Positions 4,098-11,119 of a DNA stretch of 15,518 bases are shown piece after piece. This stretch comes from UMGS1002 sp045586785 (GTDB lineage: Bacteria; Bacillota; Clostridia; Oscillospirales; CAG-272). The stretch spans positions 1-15,518 of the forward strand of contig JAZNBA010000012.1 in the NCBI GenBank assembly GCA_045586785.1. The letters run 5' to 3'. How positions within the stretch are numbered: position 1 is the first letter of the stretch; every line of letters begins with the position of its first letter. The position numbers and the translations under genes were made by a program. The notes below the pieces were generated by a model. That model had not been told where the DNA came from. It ran no database searches and saw only the letters and a program-made list of their open reading frames with translations.

Positions 4098-6710
4098 TTA
4101 TTTGGGAATAGTTCCGTCGGTGCAGTAAACGGTGTAGTTGCCGGTACTAAAATCCCACAAATTATATTTTGTGATTTTTTGCCAGTGTTCCTTGGTGCCA
4201 TTGAAAGTGATATTTGTTAAATTGGAACAATTATTGAACGCAGAGTAGCCAATGCTCGTTACGCCGTTGGGGATGGTTATACTCGTAAGGCTTGCGCAAC
4301 TGTAGAACGCATGATTGTCAATACTCGTCACACTGTCGGGAATGGTTATGCTCGTGAGGCTGTAGCAATCGGAGAACGCCCCATATCCAATGCTCGTCAC
4401 GCTGTTGCCGATGGTTACGCTCGTAAGGCTTTCGCAATCGTAGAACGCAGAAACGCCAATACTCGTTACGCCGTTGGGGATGGTTATACTCGTAAGGCTT
4501 GTGCAACCTTTGAACGCATGATCGCCGATGCTCGTCACACTGTCGGGGATGGTTATGCTCGTGAGGCTGTAGCAATCGGAGAACGCCCCATATCCAATGC
4601 TCGTCACGCTGTCGGGAATGGTTACGCTCGTAAGGCTTGTGCAACGGTGGAACGCATGGCTGCCAATACTCGTCACGCTATCGGGTATGGTTATGTTTGT
4701 AAGGCTTGTGCAACTGTAAAATTCCATGTTCCCAATACTTGTCATATCGTCCGGAATGACAAATTCAGTGAGTTCTCTATGCCTTATATATTTACCGTAA
4801 TCTCCCCATGCGTAGGTTCTATTAAATGCGATAGAATACATTACAGAGCCTATAACAATCACCGCAACAATCACCATCACAACAATAACTTTGATTATTT
4901 TATTTCTCTTATTTCTCTTGCGTTTTAGTTCCTCTCGGCGTTCATCCTCTAAACGCTTTGCTTCCGCTTCCGCTTTGAGATCTTTTATCATCCTACGGCA
5001 TTGAGCAAGCCGCTCGTCAGCATCTTTCCAGCCATTGATTGATTGAAATTCTTCAGCCGCCTGTTCAAGTGTATGGACTCGAGTTTTTATAAATATACTA
5101 CCTTGCAATTTGGACATAGCTTTATTGTAAATTTCACTATTTTTTATATCCGTCGCATGTTCAATACATTGATTGTAGAGTTTTGAAGCGTCCTTGTATT
5201 CCATAATTGTTTTAAAAATAAAACTCGCATTTTTGTATGCAGACTCAGTTTGGGCAACATTCATCGCATTGACAGCTTGATTATATAATTTTTCAAGTCT
5301 TACGCTCTCCGCTTTTTCCCTACACTTTTTTGCAAGCTCTGCAGAATTTTTATAATTAAGAACTTTCTCGAATTCAATCGCGGCTGCTTTGAATCGCGCT
5401 TCATCCGAAGCAGCGTTCATATATTTAACCGCCTTCGAGTATATTGCTTCCAGCCGTTCATTTTCGTTGCGCTGCTTGATAAAATCGGCGCTCTCTGTCA
5501 GAAAAGCTTTGAGCTTTTCATCTCCGAACCTGACCGCCTTGTCAAAATTTTTACTATTATCAAAAGGATTTTTGCAATCTTTCAGTTCTTCCTGCGTCCT
5601 GACTTTCAATTCCGCCATCAGTTTTCCGAGATACGCCTGTGCGTTCTCTGGGTCTTGATCCAGCACCTTTTCGCAGTATTCGTCTGCGGCGCTCCAGTCG
5701 CCGTCCTCAAGAAACATGAAAGCGCGCTTGAGCAACGGCGCGATATTTACCGTGGCTGTTGTGGGGGCGGCAGTCTTTACTTCCGCTTTAGGCCCTTGCG
5801 GCGCCTCTGTTCCCTGCTTTTTTATAACCTTTTTAATTCCTCTTACAACGTCGTTTATAAATCCTATCTTCGCCATATCCTGTGCCTGCAGGTGGGCGAA
5901 TTCCTCGGGCAGCTCGTAAGCGTCCATGTCGCGGTAGCACGGAATAAGCAGCTTGGCGCGGTCTTTTTTGATTATCTTTAGAAATCTCGACCACTCATTT
6001 TTCACCCAGACGGCGTTAAAATACTCAGGTTTTGTTCCGATAGCGAGCATGACTTTTGCTGAGTTGAGCGCGGCAAAAATGATGGGTTCGTATGCCGAGC
6101 CCAGCTTATCCTCCAGCGTTATCGCCGAGTAAAAGACCTTGAAGCCCTCTTGGGTGAGCTGGTAATAAATGTCGTTTGCTATGGCGCTGTCCTGCGTGCG
6201 CTGACCGTCTGCATCCGTCTCCTTGTAGCAAATGAAAACGTCGTAGGTCTCCTCTTTTTGCGCCAGTGCAAGGATCTCTTTTTGAATCCTGTCTATCTCG
6301 CGCGCCTGCTCCTCATAGATAGCGCGCTGGCTCATATCCGCGTACTCTATTGCGGACTTATAATCGTCGTCCGCGATAATCGAGTCGTAGGACGCTCTGT
6401 GGCAGGTGGGTATCTTCTTGAAGGTCTCGGGGTCGTCGACGTATTCAATGCCGTATTTGCACAGGATAAGTCCCCAGTACGCCTCGGCCTGTGTGGGCTC
6501 CGCCTGAATTATTTTTTCGTATATCTTTTCCGCCTTGTCAAACTCGCTTTTGATACGCAGTGTATTAGCGCGATTAAAAAGTGATTGCAGATTTTCGTTT
6601 ATCGCCTTGGGAACTGTCTGCTTTGTACCGCAATAGTCACATTCCGCTACCGCCGCGCCCTCGATTATTTCAAGGTCGCCACCGCACATCATACACTTGA
6701 AAATAGCCAT
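4098..6710 (-). CDS. Zinc ribbon-TPR-TIR-TPR-transmembrane-BspA LRR protein
   Basis: 870 residues. In order: an N-terminal zinc ribbon (C6, C9, C24, C27); a TPR-like segment (about 40-90); a TIR domain (about 155-290) starting YDVFICYKETD, with glutamate E200 in ITLEDKLGSAYEP at the position of the catalytic residue of NAD-cleaving TIRs, and AVWVKNEWSRF near its end. Helical repeats follow (about 325-575, TPR-like), then a charged coil ending in a very basic stretch (591-604), one membrane helix (about 605-627), and eight 23-residue BspA/LRR_5 repeats (657-840; pattern TSIGxxAFxxCxSLTSITIP). The positive-inside rule puts TIR and TPRs in the cytosol and the LRRs outside. There is no signal peptide. 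The start has GGAGG 6 nt upstream and a consensus promoter. Proteins with the zinc ribbon-TIR front half occur widely in gut Firmicutes, but their function is not established; NADase-based defence or surface sensing are possibilities. It is monocistronic. Confidence 0.9.
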   Translation of the reverse strand: MAIFKCMMCGGDLEIIEGAAVAECDYCGTKQTVPKAINENLQSLFNRANTLRIKSEFDKAEKIYEKIIQAEPTQAEAYWGLILCKYGIEYVDDPETFKKIPTCHRASYDSIIADDDYKSAIEYADMSQRAIYEEQAREIDRIQKEILALAQKEETYDVFICYKETDADGQRTQDSAIANDIYYQLTQEGFKVFYSAITLEDKLGSAYEPIIFAALNSAKVMLAIGTKPEYFNAVWVKNEWSRFLKIIKKDRAKLLIPCYRDMDAYELPEEFAHLQAQDMAKIGFINDVVRGIKKVIKKQGTEAPQGPKAEVKTAAPTTATVNIAPLLKRAFMFLEDGDWSAADEYCEKVLDQDPENAQAYLGKLMAELKVRTQEELKDCKNPFDNSKNFDKAVRFGDEKLKAFLTESADFIKQRNENERLEAIYSKAVKYMNAASDEARFKAAAIEFEKVLNYKNSAELAKKCREKAESVRLEKLYNQAVNAMNVAQTESAYKNASFIFKTIMEYKDASKLYNQCIEHATDIKNSEIYNKAMSKLQGSIFIKTRVHTLEQAAEEFQSINGWKDADERLAQCRRMIKDLKAEAEAKRLEDERREELKRKRNKRNKIIKVIVVMVIVAVIVIGSVMYSIAFNRTYAWGDYGKYIRHRELTEFVIPDDMTSIGNMEFYSCTSLTNITIPDSVTSIGSHAFHRCTSLTSVTIPDSVTSIGYGAFSDCYSLTSITIPDSVTSIGDHAFKGCTSLTSITIPNGVTSIGVSAFYDCESLTSVTIGNSVTSIGYGAFSDCYSLTSITIPDSVTSIDNHAFYSCASLTSITIPNGVTSIGYSAFNNCSNLTNITFNGTKEHWQKITKYNLWDFSTGNYTVYCTDGTIPK
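4191..4742 (-). repeat. Tandem 69-bp repeats coding for BspA-type LRRs
   Basis: Eight in-frame 69-bp units. The third (4536-4604) and sixth (4329-4397), 207 bp apart, encode identical 23-residue repeats and differ at one base of 69. Units 4 and 7 are also very similar. This points to recent duplication of a three-unit block and leaves room for length change by slippage or recombination. Confidence 0.92.
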
Positions 6711-6740
6711 GTCTGCCTCCGATAGTATGTTGATACTTTC

Positions 6741-6769
6741 ATTATATCATTATAATTATACATTGTCAA
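6741..6769 (-). promoter_or_regulatory. Consensus sigma-A promoter of the TIR protein gene
   Basis: On the minus strand, TTGACA (6769-6764), a 17-bp spacer and TATAAT (6746-6741), about 30 nt before the start codon. A small inverted repeat (AGTAT/ATACT, 6724-6737) lies at the likely start site and could be an operator, but it is only 5 bp. Confidence 0.9.
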
Positions 6770-6880
6770 ACTATATTTAATAATATTTTATTGAATTTAT
6801 AATAATATCGAATTACATCGTATATTTTGTTTGGGAATGTGCTATTGCGCTCAAAACATCAAAAATTTCACAGTTTCATC

Positions 6881-6909
6881 TTGTAAACTTCACTCTGCCG
6901 TGTTATACT
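6881..6909 (+). promoter_or_regulatory. Sigma-A promoter of the RluD-DUF3810 operon
   Basis: TTGTAA (6881-6886), a 17-bp spacer and TATACT (6904-6909), about 32 nt before the ATG at 6942. The rest of the 6711-6941 gap is AT-rich and holds only this promoter and the divergent TIR-gene promoter. Confidence 0.75.
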
Positions 6910-6941
6910 AACTATATATAACGCCACAGAGGGAGCAGTCT

Positions 6942-7886
6942 ATGGAATACCGCATCACAAAAGAATATGACGGCAAGCCGTTGCGCGACTACCTGCGCTA
7001 CAGACTGCGCATCTCATCTCACCTACTGGCGCGGCTCAAGCGCGACGAACAGGGACTCACGGTCAACGGTCAGCGTGTCACGGTGCGTTGCGTTTTGCGC
7101 GAGGGTGACGTTGTGGGCATTTGCGACTATCCCGACGAGACCGACGCGCCTATTGAGCCTGTCGATCTACCTGCAAGCATTGTCTACGAGGATGAGTTTA
7201 TGCTGGTAGCGGACAAGCCGCCCTTTATGCCAACCCATCCGTCCCACGATCACCATTATGACACTCTGGCAAATGCGCTTTCATACAAGCACCGTGCAAG
7301 CGGTGAGGACTCGCCCTTTGTGTTCCGCCCTATCAGCCGACTTGACCGCAACACCAGCGGACTTGTCACCGTAGCCAAGACCAAATACGCCGCCTCGCGA
7401 CTGGGCGCGCTTATGGCATCGGGCGGATTTCATAAAACGTATACCGCCATTCTTGACGGAGTGCCCGCCGAGTCCTCGGGCGAGATACATACAGGCATGC
7501 GCCGCACGGCAGCAAGCATAATAGTGCGTGAGGTATGCCCCATCGACGCCGCAGACTCCGAAGCAGCGCTGACGCGCTACGAGGTAACGGATATATCAGA
7601 GTCGGGCAGATACAGTATAGTCACAGTTAAACCCCTCACGGGCAGAACACACCAGATCCGCGTACACATGGCACACCTTGGCACGCCGGTGCTGGGCGAC
7701 GATCTTTACGGTACGCCGTCAGCTCTGATACCTCGCCACGCCCTGCACGCCACAGCACTGGAATTTGTCCACCCAATCACGGGCAAGCATATATCACTAT
7801 GCTCTCCGCTGCCGCAGGATATGCAATTCGTCTGTGACGCACTTTTCAACACCCCCCAATCGAAAGGACATAACAATGAAACATAA
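6942..7886 (+). CDS. RluD-family (RluA-type) pseudouridine synthase
   Basis: Isomerises specific uridines in rRNA or tRNA to pseudouridine. 314 residues, normal for the RluA/C/D group. Visible: an N-terminal S4 RNA-binding domain (about 11-58, ending in VNGQRVTVRCVLREGDVV); then the catalytic domain starting IVYEDEFMLVADKPPFMPTHPS; the RLDRNTSGLV motif with catalytic aspartate D135; and GRTHQIRVHMAHLGTPVLGDDLYG near the C-terminus. GAGGGAG about 8 nt upstream supports the ATG. The stop codon overlaps the next gene by 11 nt, so the two are co-transcribed and probably coupled. The exact target uridine (RluD, RluC or RluB-like) cannot be told from sequence alone, so no symbol is given. Confidence 0.93.
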   Translation: MEYRITKEYDGKPLRDYLRYRLRISSHLLARLKRDEQGLTVNGQRVTVRCVLREGDVVGICDYPDETDAPIEPVDLPASIVYEDEFMLVADKPPFMPTHPSHDHHYDTLANALSYKHRASGEDSPFVFRPISRLDRNTSGLVTVAKTKYAASRLGALMASGGFHKTYTAILDGVPAESSGEIHTGMRRTAASIIVREVCPIDAADSEAALTRYEVTDISESGRYSIVTVKPLTGRTHQIRVHMAHLGTPVLGDDLYGTPSALIPRHALHATALEFVHPITGKHISLCSPLPQDMQFVCDALFNTPQSKGHNNET

Positions 7887-9006
7887 CCACGATATTGCCG
7901 TCGAGGAAGTAATCACCACGCCGCCGAAAAAACGCTTTCCCATAGCCTCCATCGTCTTATTCGCGCTGGCAAGCGTCAGCCTGCTGATATATATCGCGGG
8001 AGTCATATGGCAACCCTTCGCCGACTTTTTCTCCCGATATCCCGGCGCGGTAGTCCGAGGCTTTATGGCTTGTCTTACAAGCTGGATCCCCTTCTCATTC
8101 GCCGAAGCATTTTTACTGTTCATGCCCGTCACACTGTTTTTCATAGTGCGGATAGGCATAAAAAAATACAGTGACTCCTGGCACAATACACTTGTGTACA
8201 TTGGCATTCTGCTTTCCATCGCTTCACTGCTGCTGACCCTTTGGTGCTGCGGATTCGGTATTGCGTACAAGGGCTCATCACTTGACAAAAAGCTGCAGCT
8301 TGAACGCCGCGATGTCAGCGCCGAGGAGCTGAAATATACCGCGTCGGTGCTTGTTGAGAAGGTAAATGAAGAAGCGCAAAACGTTACCTTCCGCGATCAG
8401 AATTTTTCCGTCATGCCCTACTCGCTGAACGAAATGAACGCAAAGCTGCTGGACGCTTATGACAAAATATCCGATGAACACAAATTTGTTCCGCGACTTC
8501 GCAGCAGAGTCAAGCCCGTAGTGCTCAGCGAGCCCTGGTCATATACACACATTACCGGCGTCTACACCTACTTCACGGGTGAAGCCAACCTTAACGTAAA
8601 TTTCCCCGACTACACACTGCCCTTTACCGCCGCCCACGAGCTTGCCCACCAGCGCGGAATCGCTCGGGAGGACGAGGCAAACTTCATGGCGTTTTTAGTC
8701 TGTATCAACAGCGATGACCCATACATCCGTTACAGCGGATACATCAACATGTATGAGTATGTCGCTTCCTCGCTCTACTCCGCGAGCTCGGATATGTACT
8801 TCGAGGTGCTTGAAAAACTGAGTGAAGATGTGCGCTACGAGATGCGCGCCTACTCCGCGTTTTTTGATAAATATCGCGAAAACGTGGTGGCGGATGTCAG
8901 CGAAGTTGTCAACGATACCTACCTCAAAGTCCAGGGAACCGAAGGCACAAAAAGCTACGGAATGGTCACCGATCTTGCCGTTGCATACTACAAAAAAATA
9001 AAATAA
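7876..9006 (+). CDS. DUF3810 membrane protein with HELAH zinc-metalloprotease motif
   Basis: 376 residues. The front third has three hydrophobic segments (about 22-45, 72-93 and 104-130); the rest is soluble. H254-E-L-A-H258 with acidic residues E265 and E267 shortly after (HELAHQRGIAREDEANF) resembles a gluzincin-type zinc site, as is characteristic of DUF3810 (PF12725). A peptidase role is expected but its substrate is unknown. The start is the ATG at 7876 with AAAGGA 7 nt upstream. A longer in-frame reading from 7765 would lie mostly inside the pseudouridine synthase gene and is rejected. It overlaps that gene by 11 nt and ends before a strong terminator, making a two-gene operon. A link in function to pseudouridine synthesis is not evident. 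Confidence 0.87.
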   Translation: MKHNHDIAVEEVITTPPKKRFPIASIVLFALASVSLLIYIAGVIWQPFADFFSRYPGAVVRGFMACLTSWIPFSFAEAFLLFMPVTLFFIVRIGIKKYSDSWHNTLVYIGILLSIASLLLTLWCCGFGIAYKGSSLDKKLQLERRDVSAEELKYTASVLVEKVNEEAQNVTFRDQNFSVMPYSLNEMNAKLLDAYDKISDEHKFVPRLRSRVKPVVLSEPWSYTHITGVYTYFTGEANLNVNFPDYTLPFTAAHELAHQRGIAREDEANFMAFLVCINSDDPYIRYSGYINMYEYVASSLYSASSDMYFEVLEKLSEDVRYEMRAYSAFFDKYRENVVADVSEVVNDTYLKVQGTEGTKSYGMVTDLAVAYYKKIK

Positions 9007-9027
9007 GCTCGACGAATGCTGTCGCAA

Positions 9028-9067
9028 AAAATGCCCTCATCGCATATTATGACGATGAGGGCATTTT
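9028..9067 (+). terminator. Terminator of the RluD-DUF3810 operon
   Basis: 15-bp perfect stem (AAAATGCCCTCATCG at 9028-9042, complement at 9053-9067) with a 10-nt loop, 21 nt after the stop at 9006. Confidence 0.92.
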
Positions 9068-9136
9068 GCATAATATTTATGTTAAAATTTCGTACATTTT
9101 TTCTTCAAAAAATTGTTACAAAATCCGTTATTTCTG

Positions 9137-9165
9137 TTGACATATATTGACGCTTGTGATATAAT
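9137..9165 (+). promoter_or_regulatory. Consensus sigma-A promoter of murA
   Basis: TTGACA (9137-9142), a 17-bp spacer, TATAAT (9160-9165). The predicted start near 9172 leaves a leader of about 135 nt before the murA ATG, much longer than those of the other genes here. Confidence 0.92.
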
Positions 9166-9185
9166 AATGTTACCAAAATTGTCGT

Positions 9186-9291
9186 ATGTGATTTTTGGCT
9201 TATTTCGTTTTTTTACTTGCCAAAATCCACATGAGAATGCAACTTCCCACTAATTCTTTGTAAAGGATCAGTCGTATTTCATAATACCGAC
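9186..9291 (+). promoter_or_regulatory. Structured murA leader: two hairpins, a displaced SD and a possible 10-codon reading frame
   Basis: Hairpin 1 pairs 9186-9199 with 9219-9232 (5 + 7 bp around a 2x2 mismatch, 19-nt U-rich loop). A short reading frame of 10 codons (ATG 9231, stop 9261-9263) begins in its 3' arm but has no ribosome binding site. AAAGGA (9262-9267) is the only SD-like sequence, 39 nt before the murA ATG. Hairpin 2 (9271-9291: GTCGTATT against AATA, a bulged C, then CGAC, with a 4-nt loop) lies between them. No known riboswitch class is recognised. The pairings are read from sequence; regulation is inferred. Confidence 0.5.
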
Positions 9292-9306
9292 TTAGATATA
9301 TATATA

Positions 9307-10596
9307 ATGGAAAAAATAGTTATCAACGGTGGCAATAAGCTCTACGGAGACATATATATCGACGGCATGAAAAACGCCGCCCTTCCTATCATATTCGCTT
9401 GCATTCTCACGGGTGACAAGTGCGTGATAGAAAACCTCCCTCCCGTAAGCGACATTAATGTTTCTCTTGAAATTCTCAGATCAATGGGCGCAAGCGTCCG
9501 CCTGTTGAATAAAACTACCGCCGAGATCGACACTACGCATGTTGTCGGCGGAACATCCCCTTACGACCTCGCAAGTAAGATGCGTGCCTCCACTTACCTG
9601 CTGGGAGCCGAGCTTGGTCGGTTCGGCTCCACCAAGGTCGGCTGGCCCGGCGGATGCGACTTTTCCAGCCGCCCCATCGACCAGCACCTCAAGGGCTTCG
9701 AAGCGCTGGGCGCCGTTTACAACGGCGAAGGCGGTTACATCTGCCTCAATGCTCCGAACGGTCTCAAGGGCACATCTATTTATTGTGACGTTATTTCCGT
9801 GGGTGCCACTTGCAATATGATTCTTGCCTCCGTACTCGCAGATGGAACCACTGTTATAGAAAATGCCGCACGCGAGCCTCACATCGTTGACCTCGCAAAC
9901 TTTCTTAACACCTGCGGTGCCGACATCTACGGCGCAGGTACCAACACTATCAAGATCCGCGGTGTTAAGAAGCTCCACGGCTGTGAATACGCAATTATTC
10001 CCGATATGATCGAAGCAGGCACCTATATGGCTGCTGTTGCCGCAACAGGCGGCAGAGTCAATGTGCGAAATGTCATTCCGAAGCACGTTGAGTCTGTAAC
10101 CGCTAAGCTCATTGAAATGGGGGCTTGCGTTGAAGAACACGACGATTACATATCCGTAACATCCACCGGTCGCCTCAACCGCGCCAATGTCAAAACTCTG
10201 CCCTACCCCGGATTCCCCACCGATATGCAGCCGCAGTTCGCAGCTTTGATGTGCACCGCAGAGGGTATCAGCACCGTCAGCGAAGGAATTTGGGATCACC
10301 GCTTCAAATATGCCGACGAGCTCCGCAAGATGGGCGCGCAGTTCATGGTCGAAGGAAAGAGCGCAACCATAGTGGGAACAAACCGTCTCAGCGGCGCGAT
10401 CGTTCGCAGCGTGGATCTCCGCGCAGGCGCAGCACTCATCATCGCAGGACTTGTCGCAGAAGGTCAGACAACTCTTGAAGGTCTCGAAACTCTCGACAGA
10501 GGCTACTACGATATCGTAGGAAAGCTTCGCAGTGTCGGCGCAGACATTTTCCGCCTTCAAATAATTGAGGCTAACATCGCACAGCTTGCAAAATAA
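9307..10596 (+). CDS. murA: UDP-N-acetylglucosamine 1-carboxyvinyltransferase
   Basis: First committed step of peptidoglycan precursor synthesis: transfers enolpyruvate from PEP to UDP-GlcNAc in the cytosol; target of fosfomycin. 429 residues, standard length. Visible: catalytic K22-N23 in GMKNAALP, the mobile-loop cysteine C117 in PGGCDFSSRPIDQHLKGFEALG (Cys115 in E. coli, so the enzyme is expected to be fosfomycin-sensitive), SVGATCNMILAS, FPTDMQPQFAAL, and the C-terminal DLRAGAALIIAGLVAEG. The N-terminus MEKIVINGGNKLYGDI fixes the start at ATG 9307, yet no ribosome binding site lies within 20 nt. The nearest SD-like AAAGGA is 39 nt upstream behind a hairpin. It is monocistronic with its own promoter and terminator. 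Firmicutes often have two paralogues (murA1/murA2 or murAA/murAB); which one this is cannot be decided here. Confidence 0.95.
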   Translation: MEKIVINGGNKLYGDIYIDGMKNAALPIIFACILTGDKCVIENLPPVSDINVSLEILRSMGASVRLLNKTTAEIDTTHVVGGTSPYDLASKMRASTYLLGAELGRFGSTKVGWPGGCDFSSRPIDQHLKGFEALGAVYNGEGGYICLNAPNGLKGTSIYCDVISVGATCNMILASVLADGTTVIENAAREPHIVDLANFLNTCGADIYGAGTNTIKIRGVKKLHGCEYAIIPDMIEAGTYMAAVAATGGRVNVRNVIPKHVESVTAKLIEMGACVEEHDDYISVTSTGRLNRANVKTLPYPGFPTDMQPQFAALMCTAEGISTVSEGIWDHRFKYADELRKMGAQFMVEGKSATIVGTNRLSGAIVRSVDLRAGAALIIAGLVAEGQTTLEGLETLDRGYYDIVGKLRSVGADIFRLQIIEANIAQLAK

Positions 10597-10608
10597 TAAG
10601 TTGACAGC

Positions 10609-10640
10609 AAAGAGCATCCGAGAGATCGGATGCTCTTTTT
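10609..10640 (+). terminator. Terminator of murA
   Basis: 11-bp stem AGAGCATCCGA (10611-10621) with its complement (10626-10636), GAGA loop, extended by A-T pairs, followed by T's; 13 nt after the murA stop. Confidence 0.93.
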
Positions 10641-11061
10641 GCGTCTTATTAACACTTTGTTTTTTGCCAAAGCTCCACTTGAGCACACAGAGAAAAGTCT
10701 CCCCCCATCATTGCCGTCTTGCAAGCCGTTTATGCGCAAATTTCACCTAAAAACCGCCGATTTCGACGGTTTTTATTATTTTTTTACCTGTTTTGATTTA
10801 TTTTTTATGATTTTTTGTCATATTCGTTCTGGATTTTGACTCTATTTTTTGACTCGTCGATTCTTGTCGTACTGATTTTTTACCCCAAAATTCGACGCAA
10901 AAAATAGAACTTTTCATTTTTTGATGGTAAAAATTTAGAATAAAATTTATTCTGAAATCAATGGCTCTTTTACCCCATATTTTTTAGCAATATACCGCAA
11001 ATCAAGCGTGTTACCCCCTGCCCCGCCCACGATTTCGAAAATATAAAATCACTTCAAATCA
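10641..11061. other. AT-rich gene-free intergenic region
   Basis: About 420 bp with no credible gene. Short plus-strand frames lack ribosome binding sites and have low-complexity F/L-rich products. It holds a second terminator-like hairpin (10749-10774); two direct copies of TTTTGACTC near 10836 and 10849; TTTTACCCC at 10878-10886 and 10968-10976 with a shorter TTACCCC at 11011-11017; and a 17-nt inverted repeat AGAATAAA/TTTATTCT centred on 10945. No RNA family is recognised. Confidence 0.6.
10749..10774 (+). terminator. Second terminator-like hairpin downstream of murA
   Basis: AAAAACCG (10749-10756) pairs with CGGTTTTT (10767-10774), with an inner CGA/TCG pair set, followed on the plus strand by a long T-rich run. 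No gene lies between it and the murA terminator, so it is either a back-up terminator or the end of an unrecognised small transcript. Confidence 0.65.
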
Positions 11062-11090
11062 TTGACTTTTATTTTGCGCTAATATATAAT
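11062..11090 (+). promoter_or_regulatory. Sigma-A promoter of the glycoside-hydrolase-like gene
   Basis: TTGACT (11062-11067), a 17-bp spacer and TATAAT (11085-11090), about 30 nt before the ATG at 11120. Confidence 0.9.
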
Positions 11091-11119
11091 AAAACCAGCA
11101 AAGCAAAGGAGGCAACACA

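Noticed and set aside
4311..4928. Plus-strand repetitive 205-codon frame opposite the LRR region
   Set aside because: Its repeats simply mirror the 69-bp LRR repeats on the other strand; no start signal or promoter.
7765..7875. Longer N-terminus for the DUF3810 protein
   Set aside because: It would lie inside the pseudouridine synthase gene; the ATG at 7876 has a proper ribosome binding site and starts the membrane protein sequence.
10630..10839. Small plus-strand frame of 69 codons after murA
   Set aside because: It starts within the murA terminator, crosses a second terminator, has no ribosome binding site and a low-complexity F-rich end.
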